Positions 1-9,568 of a DNA stretch of 64,000 nt are shown piece after piece (the first letter of the stretch is position 1; each line of letters begins with the position of its first letter). Origin of the DNA: Siphonodentalium dalli (taxonomy: Eukaryota; Mollusca; Scaphopoda; Gadilida; Siphonodentaliidae); contig CP136069.1 of the NCBI GenBank assembly GCA_032622095.1, positions 103,386,278 through 103,450,277 of the forward strand. Direction: 5' to 3'. The notes beneath the pieces were generated by a model. It saw only the letters and a program-made list of their open reading frames with translations, searched no databases and was not told the origin of the DNA. The translations under genes and the position numbers were made by a program.

Positions 1-480
1 ATCCGGAAAAATGAAAATTTTATAGGAAATCTTCTGGAAAACTTTTTGAAAAAGCACTGCAATTTATGCATTTTTTTGGAATTTTCGTGAATTTTTCACA
101 AAATTTGTTGGATAATATAACTTTTTGCACATCATAAATGTTAAGCAACCCAGATAGAATAAATATCTGATATTCAAGTATATTTTATTCAACATTTGTC
201 TTATTTTATTGGTTTTCCTGATTATACTGAAATTTGCAGGTCAAAAACACCAAAAAGGTCCAAAAATATATTTTCCACATGTTCCGCCCTGGATACCTCA
301 GTGTTTTGGAACCCCCATGGGACAAGGATAATTGGAGATAGCGTCAAAATTTCTACCCTTTCGTGTGACACCACCCTCATCTGGGGGCCGGTCTACAATG
401 ACATTGCGTATGACGTTATTTCTCGATACCTATATTTACGTCAGCCCACATACGAGTCACAAACGCTAGTACTCCATACT
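1..480. other. AT-rich non-genic sequence
   Basis: The first 180 bases are strongly AT-rich. An open frame of 138 codons runs through 196-612, but it has no recognisable domain and its second half crosses a dispersed repeat, so I do not call it a gene. Nothing else is supported here. Confidence 0.5.
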
Positions 481-486
481 AAGGTT

Positions 487-601
487 CTATTCACACCGTG
501 CGCGAGCGCGCGATTATTACGGACGTTTTCTGTCGTCCGTAGCAGTTCAAAACGCGCGAGTTTTATATTCACACAGCAAGCGACTGTAGCACTTTCATTT
601 G
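487..601 (-). repeat. Partial inverted copy of the ~670-bp repeat
   Basis: Read on the minus strand, this stretch matches 3668-3775 closely. It shares the GTGTGAATATAA block, the TCGCGCG motifs, TTTGAACTGCTA and GACAGAAAACG in the same order. It is therefore a partial copy of the repeat found in tandem at 1602-3774 and 3775-6557, in the opposite orientation. Only the CpG-rich end of the unit is present. Confidence 0.7.
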
Positions 602-1601
602 ACTATGCATAATATAAAATTTATTGCACGCCGCAGACATGACAATGTTCTCATGTTCTGTTGGCTACACAATCATGTATAGCGATATAAATTATATTGA
701 TTATATTATACAATTATATAAGCTTATATATATGTATGCTGTTGATGGTGCTCATTCAAACTGTGTCATTTCGCAGGGAGATGATATAACTCAACTCTGC
801 GCAGAACAAGCCCGCAAATTGGTCAGACAAAACCAGCACCCACCCACCCCACTAGATTTAATAAGTAACTGTTAATTAGTATATATAGAATTATCCGGCG
901 ACATAATCAATAATTTAAAATTTACCATTACACCGCTGAAATTGAAGGTCATTCTGATACAAGTTGCATGTTATATACCAACTCAGTAATTTGTGGCGGC
1001 ATGTTCAGGTGATGAACTCAATAAGCGAACATATAGGATGTTTGTTGAGATCATTTTCCGAACATTCACAGTGTAAACCAAACTTCAGCAGTCCACAGTT
1101 CAGGTCAGTGATACTGATAGTAATATTTATTTTCCGTTACAAACATCGACAATCTTCGTTATTAGATTACCTGTTTACTTTCCACACAATCAGCGACATT
1201 CTGACATTCAAATATGTTTATTCTCATTAAACCATATCTACAATACAGTATTTAAGAAAAAATAATAAAGTGAAATACATGTAATGAAATATATATACAT
1301 AATACCCGACGTGTTATAGGTATACAAGGTATTCCGCTTACAAGTGCTTCTGTTTTCATTAGGTTAGATAAAAAAAACGTACCTGACATCTTCGTACACC
1401 AAGATAAAACGATTAACCCATGACGGGTGAAATATTTCCCCATTGCACCGGAGACATGTATATAATATGTATATACCCTATCATAATATTTATATTATCT
1501 TCTGTAAATACTCTTTGTAATTCTCTATATATTCATATGAATTCGAGAATAAATCATCATCAGACTGAATCGCTGACCATGAGGTGATCACAGTAGTGAT
1601 T
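602..1601. other. Unassigned non-coding stretch
   Basis: Short open frames (for example 624-875 and 964-1230) lack any recognisable domain and show no codon bias. TA-rich runs occur near 690-735. I see no promoter, RNA gene or repeat boundary that I can support. Confidence 0.4.
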
Positions 1602-2001
1602 TTATGCTTCGTCGATTTCTCGCTTTGTGGAAAACCAGCGGGATAATTCGGTCGCTGTCAAATATAATATTCATACGTGCGTATTCCGCCCATTTGAAGG
1701 CAACACGTGAATTTGTCGTCGCGATAACAAAGGTGGTGGAGGACTTTAGCAATATGCTGATAATTGACAATTGCAATGATAAATCAGAAGAGTAAATGCC
1801 TGGTAAGAGCTCGACGTCATAACAAGATTGTCTGATTAATTTTTGGTCCCTATCCATTCCAATCTTGTGAAGTCACTTCGCCCACAATTGCCCCCCCCCC
1901 CCGATAAAAAACCCCCTCACAAACTAGAATTATAGAAAGAAATTCAATTAAACGCAATTGCTATGATAATTTAGAAAGCCCGCGCACCATTCCACTTGAT
2001 A
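1602..2001 (+). repeat. ~670-bp repeat, unit A, left part
   Basis: This segment begins with TTATGCTTCGTCGATTTCTC and aligns along its length with 5921-6330. Shared blocks include CGCTGTCAAATA, GTGCGTATT, CGCGATAACAAA, GGAGGACTTTAGC, ATGCCTGG, CATTCCAAT and TCAATTAAACGCAATTG. It ends abruptly in CTTGATA, where an insertion begins; the repeat resumes at 3505. The unit has no convincing ORF. Confidence 0.8.
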
Positions 2002-3504
2002 CAGGGGGGGGGGGGGTCGAAAAAAATTTCTAGGCACGTATGATGGGGTGGGTGGGTGTCTCTTGGGTCCAAAAAACAGTTTTTTCCATATGCCAATTTT
2101 TTTTTCCATTCCTGCTATTGAGTCTTATTTTGATGTGTTTTGAACAGAAACAGGTCATATATAGTTAATACTAATGCTATACTACATATAGAGGTTATCA
2201 GAAGTTGGATCAGTTGCACAATGGCCAACAATAACGCAAATTCAACTTGATAGAACTAGACACTGCGCTATTGGAAAACTAAAATTTAATCAGGATTCCA
2301 TCTACTGATACAACAAAATAAGAATAACTATGCAGAACTCACCTGAAAATAAGCAATGAAATGAAAGCACACTTGACCATATGTGACATGGAAATAAAGA
2401 TATAATAAATAATGGAATAAAATAGACTTTTGACAACGTAAAACATAAAATCTTAACAAATAAATTGAAGGCCAGTCGGGCCAGCTTGAACAGTTTCACA
2501 TTGTTTTCCATGTTAATGTGGATCAGCTTGTAATGTTAATCACAGTAACGCAGATTTTATCGTCACTGATATCGTGAGCAAAAAAGAAGTGAAATTGGGC
2601 TATCCATCCATATTATTCCCAATTATTACGAAGCCTATAACTTCAGGCAGTAGCTACCAGCCTGCCATTACACGCTATAACATGTTTCCTCAGTTCTGGT
2701 TTCTGAGATGCCCCAAGAAGAGTCACGCATGTATATCATGGTTATGTTTGATATTAGCATTATTCTTCAAACTGGGATGAACAGTTGTCAGTTGTATTTC
2801 CACATGTTTTGATAAACAATTTGATTCCAGCAATACAGTAATGCCCTAATTAAACGACTCCATAACCACAGCAGAATAATGGGTAATTTTTCACGATTTA
2901 GTCGGAAATTAAAATTAAAATACCCATTATTCTGCTGTGGTTATGGAGTCGATTAATTAGGGCATTACTGTATATCACATAGCAAATATCAAAATATCAA
3001 ATAATCTGAAATTTGTTGTACCGGTAACATGTATTCTGTAAAATACTCAAATGTGATTATGTGACTAGATCATGTGACTATATATTATGAAAATGAATGT
3101 TAATAAAAACCTTGGCTCTCCTGGGCTCTCTGCCTATATATCCCTAGAAATGTGATTATGTTGACACATTTCTTGATTAATGACACTTATATGATAAATT
3201 CAAATAGTATAGTTATCTCATTATGCACTGTTCTATTAAAATATCGCGCAATAAATTATGATAATTTGGTTGATAATTTGGTTGCTCAATTGATAATTTT
3301 TCTCAAATTTAAGGGGGGGGGGGGGGTGGGTGTCCAAAACTGACCGGAAAAAACTTCCTGAAACGGAAAAAAAAGGGTGGGTGTCCAAAATTGCGTGGAA
3401 AAAAAGGCCAGAAACGGAAGAAATTTGGTGGGTGGGTCCCCCGTGGTCGGAAAAAATTAAAATGATCATACGTGCCTGGAAATTTTGTCCGACCCCCCCC
3501 CCTG
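2002..3504. mobile_element. Nonautonomous TIR element, CAGGGG...CCCCTG ends
   Basis: The left end (CAG, a run of G, then TCGAAAAAAATTTCTAGGCACGTATGAT) is the inverted complement of the right end (ATCATACGTGCCTGGAAATTTTGTCCGA, a run of C, then CTG), giving terminal inverted repeats of about 38 bp. The element sits inside unit A of the tandem repeat, whose halves on either side align continuously to the intact unit B. It is flanked by CTTGATA and CTTGACA, a 7-bp direct repeat with one mismatch. The CAGGG terminus is reminiscent of hAT elements, but an 8-bp TSD is not demonstrable, so the superfamily is unsure. No transposase ORF is present. The right subterminal part has degenerate ~60-bp repeats carrying GGGTGGGTGTCC. 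Confidence 0.75.
2833..2973. mobile_element. Palindromic foldback MITE with TA flanks
   Basis: Two ~53-bp arms are near-perfect inverted complements: they start TACAGTAATGCCCTAATTAA and end TTAATTAGGGCATTACTGTA, with a single visible mismatch, around a ~35-bp spacer. The outermost TA on each side fits a TA target duplication as in Tc1/mariner-type MITEs. It lies within the 2002-3504 element and is thus a second-level insertion or an internal palindrome of that element. Confidence 0.75.
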
Positions 3505-3774
3505 CTTGACATACTATATTTGACAGTTAAATTAGTTTGAAAAACTCTTACATGTATATGTTTGGCACATTCTGATGAAAATGTCCGTATATATTGTATT
3601 TGCGACCTGCCTGTAAATGATGCACTCAAACGATTATCTACCTAAACCATCACGGGCGACGTTGCGATCCAGTCGCTTTCGGTGTGAATATAATAATCGC
3701 GCGCTTTGAACTGCTATATGGCGACAGAAAACGGCCGTAAAAATCGCGCGCTCGCGCCCGGTGACGATTGACCC
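3505..3774 (+). repeat. ~670-bp repeat, unit A, right part
   Basis: The repeat resumes after the insertion and aligns with 6322-6530 of unit B: TTGAAAAACTCTTACATGTA, GACCTGCC, CAAACGATTATCTACC, GCGATCCAGT and GGTGTGAATATAA. Joined with 1602-2001 it gives a unit of about 670 bp. The end is CpG-rich (AATCGCGCGC, CTCGCGCCCG). Confidence 0.8.
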
Positions 3775-3820
3775 TTATGCTTCGTCGATTTCTCGCGTTG
3801 TGGCAAACCAGCGAGATAAT
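3775..3820 (+). repeat. ~670-bp repeat, unit B, first 46 bp
   Basis: The sequence TTATGCTTCGTCGATTTCTC recurs here exactly as at 1602, so a second unit starts directly after unit A in the same orientation. After ...GCGAGATAAT it is broken by the next insertion; the remainder of unit B is found at 5921-6557. Confidence 0.75.
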
Positions 3821-4746
3821 GGACCTATCCGTATATATGTATATATGTTTGGCTATGTTCCAACTTAAATGTTGGCTTTGCAAATAAACTATTTCAATTA
3901 TAGCCAATGAGCCGATAGCTCAAACCCGGAAGCGACTACGCCTGCATAGTGATATGAATCGCACCACAAGCGGCTGCCTAGATACCATATTAAGCTATAG
4001 GGAAATTACGAACACGAGAGCAAAATATGTCTTAAAAAGCTACAATGGTGTTGAAATGTGCATGGAGAACATGTCCGGTTGACGTACGATATTTATACAA
4101 ATATCCCGGAGTGTTTTAGTTCGGTTTCCTAACCAGGACGTACTAAAGACAGCATATAGGCTAATCAACGGGGTATCTTTACAGTTGTTTCAATTTTTCA
4201 ATCTCCTGACACAACACTTTTGAAATTCTGTAAATAAATAGAAGCTCATTTAGTATTTAATTTGTTGAAAAGATGTGTCCATGAGTAATATATATGTTGT
4301 GTTACTTTATGAAAACATTTTATCACCTTGCGATACTGTTATAACTTGCCATAGGGGGAATGGGAAGTTAGCAAAACAAACCATAACACCTCAGCTAGGG
4401 GCTCGATTACTAAATACCAACAGCCCCTTCACACTTCCTATACTGAATGGGGTATGTTGTTTCACAATGCTTTGTCGGTATGATAAAGGTGATGACAGGA
4501 AGTATGATACTATTAATTTCACTGTGTGCTTGCGTAAATACTAATCACTGGCAATAAAATTGAACAATGACAACAAATGGGTCATTAATGATACTTGAAT
4601 AAACTGGTTGTATTTTCGTTTGTCGTGGGACTTGTATCATTTAATTCTTTCACCATAGTACAATGGTATTAAGAATATACATGGTATTACATATATAAAT
4701 ACATAAACAAACAAACAAGGTCGCAATGACGATGGTTGTGATAACT

Positions 4747-5361
4747 TTAAGGGTCAGATGAACCAGGAGAGCAACTCGCTCTTTTATGTATAATGTGTAT
4801 GAATCTACAAAGGTTGCGTATAATACTTGGCTTTCTATTTGAGAGAAGAATGGACAGTTTGCGACGATTGGGATACTTCCAATATGCATGTTTTATGTAT
4901 AGTTTCCGTTCTTGTGATAGAGAGGGACACTCAAGTATAAAGTGATACTCGTCACCGACAATATTTGTTTCACATAAAGTGCACGTTCTCTCCGATAACG
5001 GTGTTTTATTCCAGCGCCCAATTTCGATTGGTAAAACATGATTGGCTGTTCTAAATCGAGCTAGAGTAACTATATTAGTATCTGATCCGTGAAAAATATA
5101 TGATTCTTCACAGAAACCGTGTTTGAAAGATTTATAAGTATTGCCTTTACAAGATGATGTCATCGATGAATGCCAGTTCTGAACGAACTGATCCCTCATT
5201 TTATTTTTCAAATCCTTTATTAATCGTTTCTCGTCGATTCCGCGATTCTGAATGCTCCATTGTTGAGGAACACTTGTGCAACTAAGATGTTCGGGAGCAG
5301 ATGGAATGTTGTCTAACTTCAAACCCTGAAGTGTTTTATCAATCCAATAACATGAGAGCAC
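4747..5361 (-). pseudogene. LINE ORF2 C-terminal fragment (L1-like family)
   Basis: This minus-strand frame of 204 codons is the tail of a non-LTR retrotransposon polyprotein. It contains FRTANH then LPIEIGRW (residues ~103-117) followed by a zinc-knuckle-like C-x2-C-x9-H-x4-C (residues 127, 130, 140 and 145). The same order (FRTRNH, LPIEQGAW, CTLC, GDEYH) is seen in the C-terminus of the L1-like LINE at 27506-28193, so the two belong to one family. Endonuclease and reverse transcriptase domains are missing, consistent with a 5'-truncated insertion. No start codon for this product should be inferred. Confidence 0.8.
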
Positions 5362-5563
5362 ATTCCAACAAACTTAAAATAAAAGAGACAGAGATATCCA
5401 CTGTAACATTCTGTAATAACAAAATAAATAAGGAAAAATTTTACCGATAATCGGAGGACATGTTCATGTGAGTATTAATTCTATACTTTTCGGAAATACT
5501 TGCACGTGCACTAATATTATTCAAAAAATCATCAATGCATGTTAAATTTGTCTATTGCGTTGT

Positions 5564-5821
5564 TCATTGACTACATTTACACATGTAGCGTACATGTATG
5601 GGACCCTGGACGGACCAAATCATTCGAAAATACTGGGAGCACCAATTTAACACTTCACTCGTTCTAATGTCATTAATATATCCCTGGGTATAATAATTAA
5701 GCCCCTTTTCTTGTGCCCTTTTTGATAATTTATCAATGTCGGGTAAATAACAAACATTGATATCGTCTGGAACATTTAAAAGCGAACTTGAAACACAAGA
5801 TCCGTTCTCATCGGAAGCCAT
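5564..5821 (-). CDS. Unrecognised 85-aa ORF, possible first exon
   Basis: An ATG at 5821 opens 85 codons beginning MASDENGSC. The composition looks protein-like, with a stretch reading LSKRAQEKGLNYYTQGYIND and then IRTSEV. The pattern KGLxYYxxGYIxDIR loosely recalls the N-terminus of multicopy invertebrate SWIM zinc-finger/YqaJ-type proteins, but this is a memory-based resemblance and the zinc finger itself is not present. It ends at a stop and no clean splice donor was identified. It could equally be transposon-derived or spurious. Confidence 0.25.
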   Translation of the reverse strand: MASDENGSCVSSSLLNVPDDINVCYLPDIDKLSKRAQEKGLNYYTQGYINDIRTSEVLNWCSQYFRMIWSVQGPIHVRYMCKCSQ

Positions 5822-5920
5822 TTCAGCACTGAAGATATAGCGAAATTGAGATGGATTGTGGTGCGTAGTAACAGTAACCATGCAGACTACAGATGGGCGG
5901 GACATACGGATAGGTCCATT

Positions 5921-6557
5921 GGGAATTGGGTCGCTGTCAAATAGGATGTCTATCCGTGCGTATTTGTCCTATATTTGAAGTCAACACATTCATTTGTTGC
6001 CGCGATAACAAATGTGATGCATGGAGGACTTTAGCGACAAGCTGATCGCTGACGTGCAATGCCATGCATGTCTGTATGACACGAAGTCTAAAGTGTATGA
6101 GTAAGAGAAAATGCCTGGAAAGAGCTTGGCGGAATACCATGATCGTTTGGTTAGTTTTGGTCCCAATCCATTCCAATTAAGCAGACCAAGCTTAATTGTT
6201 AAGTCATTTTGCCCACAATGTCCCCCACCACGATAAAAAAAACCAAACTCATAGACTGGAATAATAGAATGAAATTCAATTAAACGCAATTGTTGTGAGA
6301 ATTTAGGAAGTCTGTGCAATATTTCACTGGACATATTATATTTAACAAAGAAATGAGTTTGAAAAACTCTTACATGTATATGTTGAGCAAATTATGTTTA
6401 AAATGTGCATATAGATTGTATTTGTGACCTGCCAGCAAATTATGAACTCAAACGATTATCTACCCTAATCATCGCACGCGACGAAGCGATCCAGTAGCTG
6501 TCGGTGTGAATATAAAAATTGTGCGCTCGCAACCGTAGCGATAGAAAACTAGTTACT
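5921..6557 (+). repeat. ~670-bp repeat, unit B, remainder
   Basis: The repeat continues from GGGTCGCTGTCAAATAGG and aligns along 1650-2001 and then 3505-3774 without the 1.5-kb insertion, so it supplies the empty site for the 2002-3504 element. It decays near 6540, where the CpG-rich end present in unit A is partly lost. Confidence 0.8.
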
Positions 6558-6559
6558 AC

Positions 6560-7170
6560 ATATAAGCTAAATAGGCGTGGTTGCTCTTGAGGAGGAGCCA
6601 TTTTAAAAATGACTATGGGGGAAGAGTTATGTCCCTGGTCGCACCCCTATTTGACCTGGTGAACCCATTTCAACAAATCTGAATCCCAGTCACCCAAGAA
6701 CTCTCTATACCAAAATGTATGCTAAATATGCCAAATGATTCTTGAGAAGATGTTTTAAGAATAACTAATGAGGGAAAGAATTATGTCCGTGGCTATAACC
6801 CTATTTGACCCAGTGACCCAATTATGAATTAAATCTGAGTCCTAGTCACCCATACTAAACATAAGCTGAATAAGCCTGATGGTTCTTGATAGGAAGACAT
6901 TTTAAGAATTACAATGGATGGACAAGTTATGTCCCTGGCTCTGCCATTATTTGACCAGGTGACCTAATTTTAACACATCTGTATCCCTCTCACGCAAGGA
7001 CCTTCCATGCCAATTTATAAGCTAAATAGCCCCAATGATTCTTGAGAAGATGTTTTAAGAATTACTATGGATGGAATGAGTTAGGTCCCTAGCTATGCCA
7101 CTTTTTTGACCATGTGACCCCCATTTGAACATAATTGAATCCCAGCCACCTAGGGATCATCCACACAAAA
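6560..7170 (+). repeat. Degenerate ~150-bp tandem repeat, first block
   Basis: About four imperfect units of ~150 bp share TTCTTGAGAAGATGTTTTAAG, AGTTATGTCCCTGGCT, a TTTGACC...GTGACCC block and AATCC(C/A)AGTCACC. Starts of the GATTCTTGAG motif lie near 6580, 6737, 6880 and 7037. The type is very common in mollusc genomes in my experience. No ORF is maintained. Confidence 0.75.
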
Positions 7171-7730
7171 TATGTCTCAATTCTTCATCTCAGGTAAGCT
7201 ATGAAAAATGTCTCCTTCTTTCTCATCCAGTTTCCCATACACTGTATGTAATTGCCTGATATATTTAGCCTAACTGTCAGATTCATCACTCACACTTGGA
7301 CTTGTGACTTTGTTATCATAAGCCATAGATCATTTATATACAAACTCTCTGACAGGCAGATAATTTTAGGGTATTAATCAAAGGAGCTGTCACTCCAATC
7401 AGATTTTGTTAACACTGCCATTTCATTTATTAGTTTATAATCAATGTGACTTCTCTATGGTGTTAAGTAAACATTCTGTGATTGCAGGCACCTTCTTCAT
7501 ATTTCATAGAGCTCTGAGTATCTGCTGTCTGCATTTTATTGATTTTAAACTGATTAAAACCAAATTTGGATGTTATAATGGTGCTAAATTATTTTTAAAT
7601 TGAGCAAGAAATTAATCTCAATTAAAAAAATAAAATAAAATTTAAATCAATTTTTTTTGTTTTTGTTTGTTTGTTTGTTAAATTGAACAAGGAGTTCAAT
7701 CTTTAAAATAATTTGTTTTTAAGAGTTGTG
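7171..7730. other. Insertion-like gap in the ~150-bp repeat
   Basis: The tandem repeat is interrupted by ~560 bp of unrelated AT-rich sequence and resumes at about 7731 with AGAGTTGTGTCCCTGGCTC. A 65-codon frame at 7406-7603 has no recognisable domain. TTTGTTTG runs occur near 7650-7678. Terminal repeats that would prove a transposon were not found. Confidence 0.4.
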
Positions 7731-8075
7731 TCCCTGGCTCTGCCCCTATTTGACCCAGTGACCCCATTTGAACAAATCTGAACCTCAGTCACACAAGGAC
7801 CCTCCATACCAAATTAATCTAAATCGGTCCAATGGTTCTTGAGAAGTCATAAGAATTACTATGGAGGAATAGAGTTATGGCCCTGCTTTCGCAACTGTTT
7901 GACTCAGTGACCTCATTTGAACAAATCTGAATCTGAGTCATCTAGGGAACATCCACACCAAATATGAACCCATTCGGTCTTATAGTTCCGAAGAAGATGT
8001 TTAAAGAATTGTTGACGGATGGATGGACGGACTACGGACGAGGAGTGATGACTATAGCTCCACCTGAGCTAAAAA
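7731..8075 (+). repeat. Degenerate ~150-bp repeat, second block with GGACGGA terminus
   Basis: Two further units resume the repeat and end in GACGGATGGATGGACGGAC followed by TGACTATAGCTCCACCTGAG. That terminal signature is typical of a dispersed mollusc repeat, which supports the bivalve/mollusc inference for the organism. Confidence 0.75.
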
Positions 8076-8159
8076 GTAACCAGAGTTTAAGAAAATGCGT
8101 ATTATAGTTTCTTACACATATTTAAGAAACATAATTATTTTGATTGAGTTGTCTGTAAC

Positions 8160-8565
8160 CAGTCCTATATATAGTACCGACTTGCCCGGCGTTCAGCCAT
8201 AATCCAGCGTTGAGACACGCACTAAGGAGATGTGCAACAGAGGGATGTGTGTTTATTCGCGTCTTAATTTCAAGTCACCGTCCACACACACAAACAGTTC
8301 ACGCGCCAGCTTCAAATGGTCAGCATACAACTACAGGAAATATGGATTTACTGAAAATAGATCATAGGCACGATCCGTACGGGATACATCGGGGTGAACG
8401 TATAAAACCAGATTTAAAAGATCGGAATCATAATCGAATATCTCCATACTCGAGACAAGGTGGGGCTCCGTTATGTTCAACTTGACTCAGTCGTGAAGTC
8501 AACATCAACACTGAAGCAGTGACTATATCGGATTCGACTGTAAAACTAAATTTCTCCACAAGTGA
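8160..8565 (+). other. Candidate promoter and first exon
   Basis: TATATATAG occurs near 8166. About 45 bp downstream an ATG (8210) opens 91 codons with no known domain, and a splice-donor-like ACAAGTGAGTA lies at about 8557-8567, after the stop. The GC content is higher than in neighbouring repeats. The arrangement would fit a 5' exon of a host transcript, but there is no partner exon in view and I cannot name a product. An unrelated ORF of chance origin remains likely. Confidence 0.2.
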
Positions 8566-8633
8566 GTATATAAGTTTGATACGAATGACGTATGTATATA
8601 CAGATGTAAATATCGCCCGCCTCCAACTCATTT

Positions 8634-9568
8634 TCACACCGTATTAACGATCCGGAATACCACCGGTCACGATGCGGATCACTACCGACTGAAAGTGGCA
8701 ATTTGTGTAACGGTAGGTCGACTAAAACGTTAATTATATTATATATCTGAATGTAACCCACACAAAGTTTGTTGCCGCCGTCTTTCTTACATACATTAGA
8801 AAATGGCCACGCCAAGAAAATATTAAATAATCGCCTACGATAACCTTAGAGGTAGCATATGTTACTAGGATCTAGTTGCACGTGGCCCATTATGTATCTT
8901 CATTGGCACAATACATGATGCAAATGCATGGAATTTTCTCTTATTTCTGTTGCGTATACAAGAATGTCCATAACTGTACAAAATGGCAATATGGTTTGTC
9001 AAGTTGAATGTAAATTAAACGCGTAGTATCGATTTCCATACTCATGGGTTCCAAAAAACAGGATGCGGATCGACACCGTTCACTATCCCAATGTGTGCTG
9101 CCGGTACACATCCGCATCACCTGCCGGTACAGATCCGTACACGTTCATTTCATGGGTATCTATGTTCAAAACGTCCCAGATGGCCACAAATCGAACATAC
9201 AAACGTGTACATTAGGCGAATGACTTAGTAAATGGTCTATCTTTTCGTACCACGAGAATACCGCATAAAGAAATAAAACATGAACCATCCATATCAGCTA
9301 CTGCTCGAAATAATGAAACACAATGGTAAACATGCGTTACAAATATAAGAATAAGTGAACATATATTGTATACTTATCAGATTTATCGGCGTCCTCCGCT
9401 AGCCCAGTTACTCCTATACATGAAGGGAGAAAAAAATTCACACCTTCCACAGAATGTAGGGCGAAAATGATCTAACTACAATGATGCCACTTGGCACGCT
9501 TTTGTCAAAACAGCCGGTAGTGATCCGCATCGTGACCGGTGGTAATCCGGATCGGTAATACGGTGTGA
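8634..9568. mobile_element. MITE-like element with 58-bp TIRs
   Basis: The left end (TCACACCGTATTAACGATCC... through CACTACCGACTG, 8634-8691) is the inverted complement of the right end (9511-9568, CAGCCGGTAGTGATCC... to GGTGTGA), with about three mismatches over 58 bp. The 935-bp element has no transposase. Internally, near 9060-9150, it carries further short copies of the GCGGATC / CCGGTAC themes. Target duplication cannot be fixed in the flanking T runs. Confidence 0.8.

Larger units (their letters stand above)
3821..5917. mobile_element. Inserted 2.1-kb segment with short inverted termini
   Basis: The segment starts GGACCTATCCGTAT and ends ATACGGATAGGTCC; the inversion extends to 17 bp if the flanking AAT/ATT is included. 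It separates the first 46 bp of repeat unit B from the rest, so it is an insertion. Its interior holds a minus-strand LINE tail (4747-5361) and an unexplained 85-codon minus-strand ORF (5564-5821). No transposase was recognised. The flanking direct repeat is not clear beyond AT. Confidence 0.6.

Noticed and set aside
196-612. 138-codon plus-strand ORF
   Set aside because: No domain, and its end crosses a dispersed repeat.
3236-3629. Minus-strand Phe/Pro-rich ORFs
   Set aside because: They read through GGGTGGGTGTCC repeat units and G runs of the CAGGGG element; no domain.
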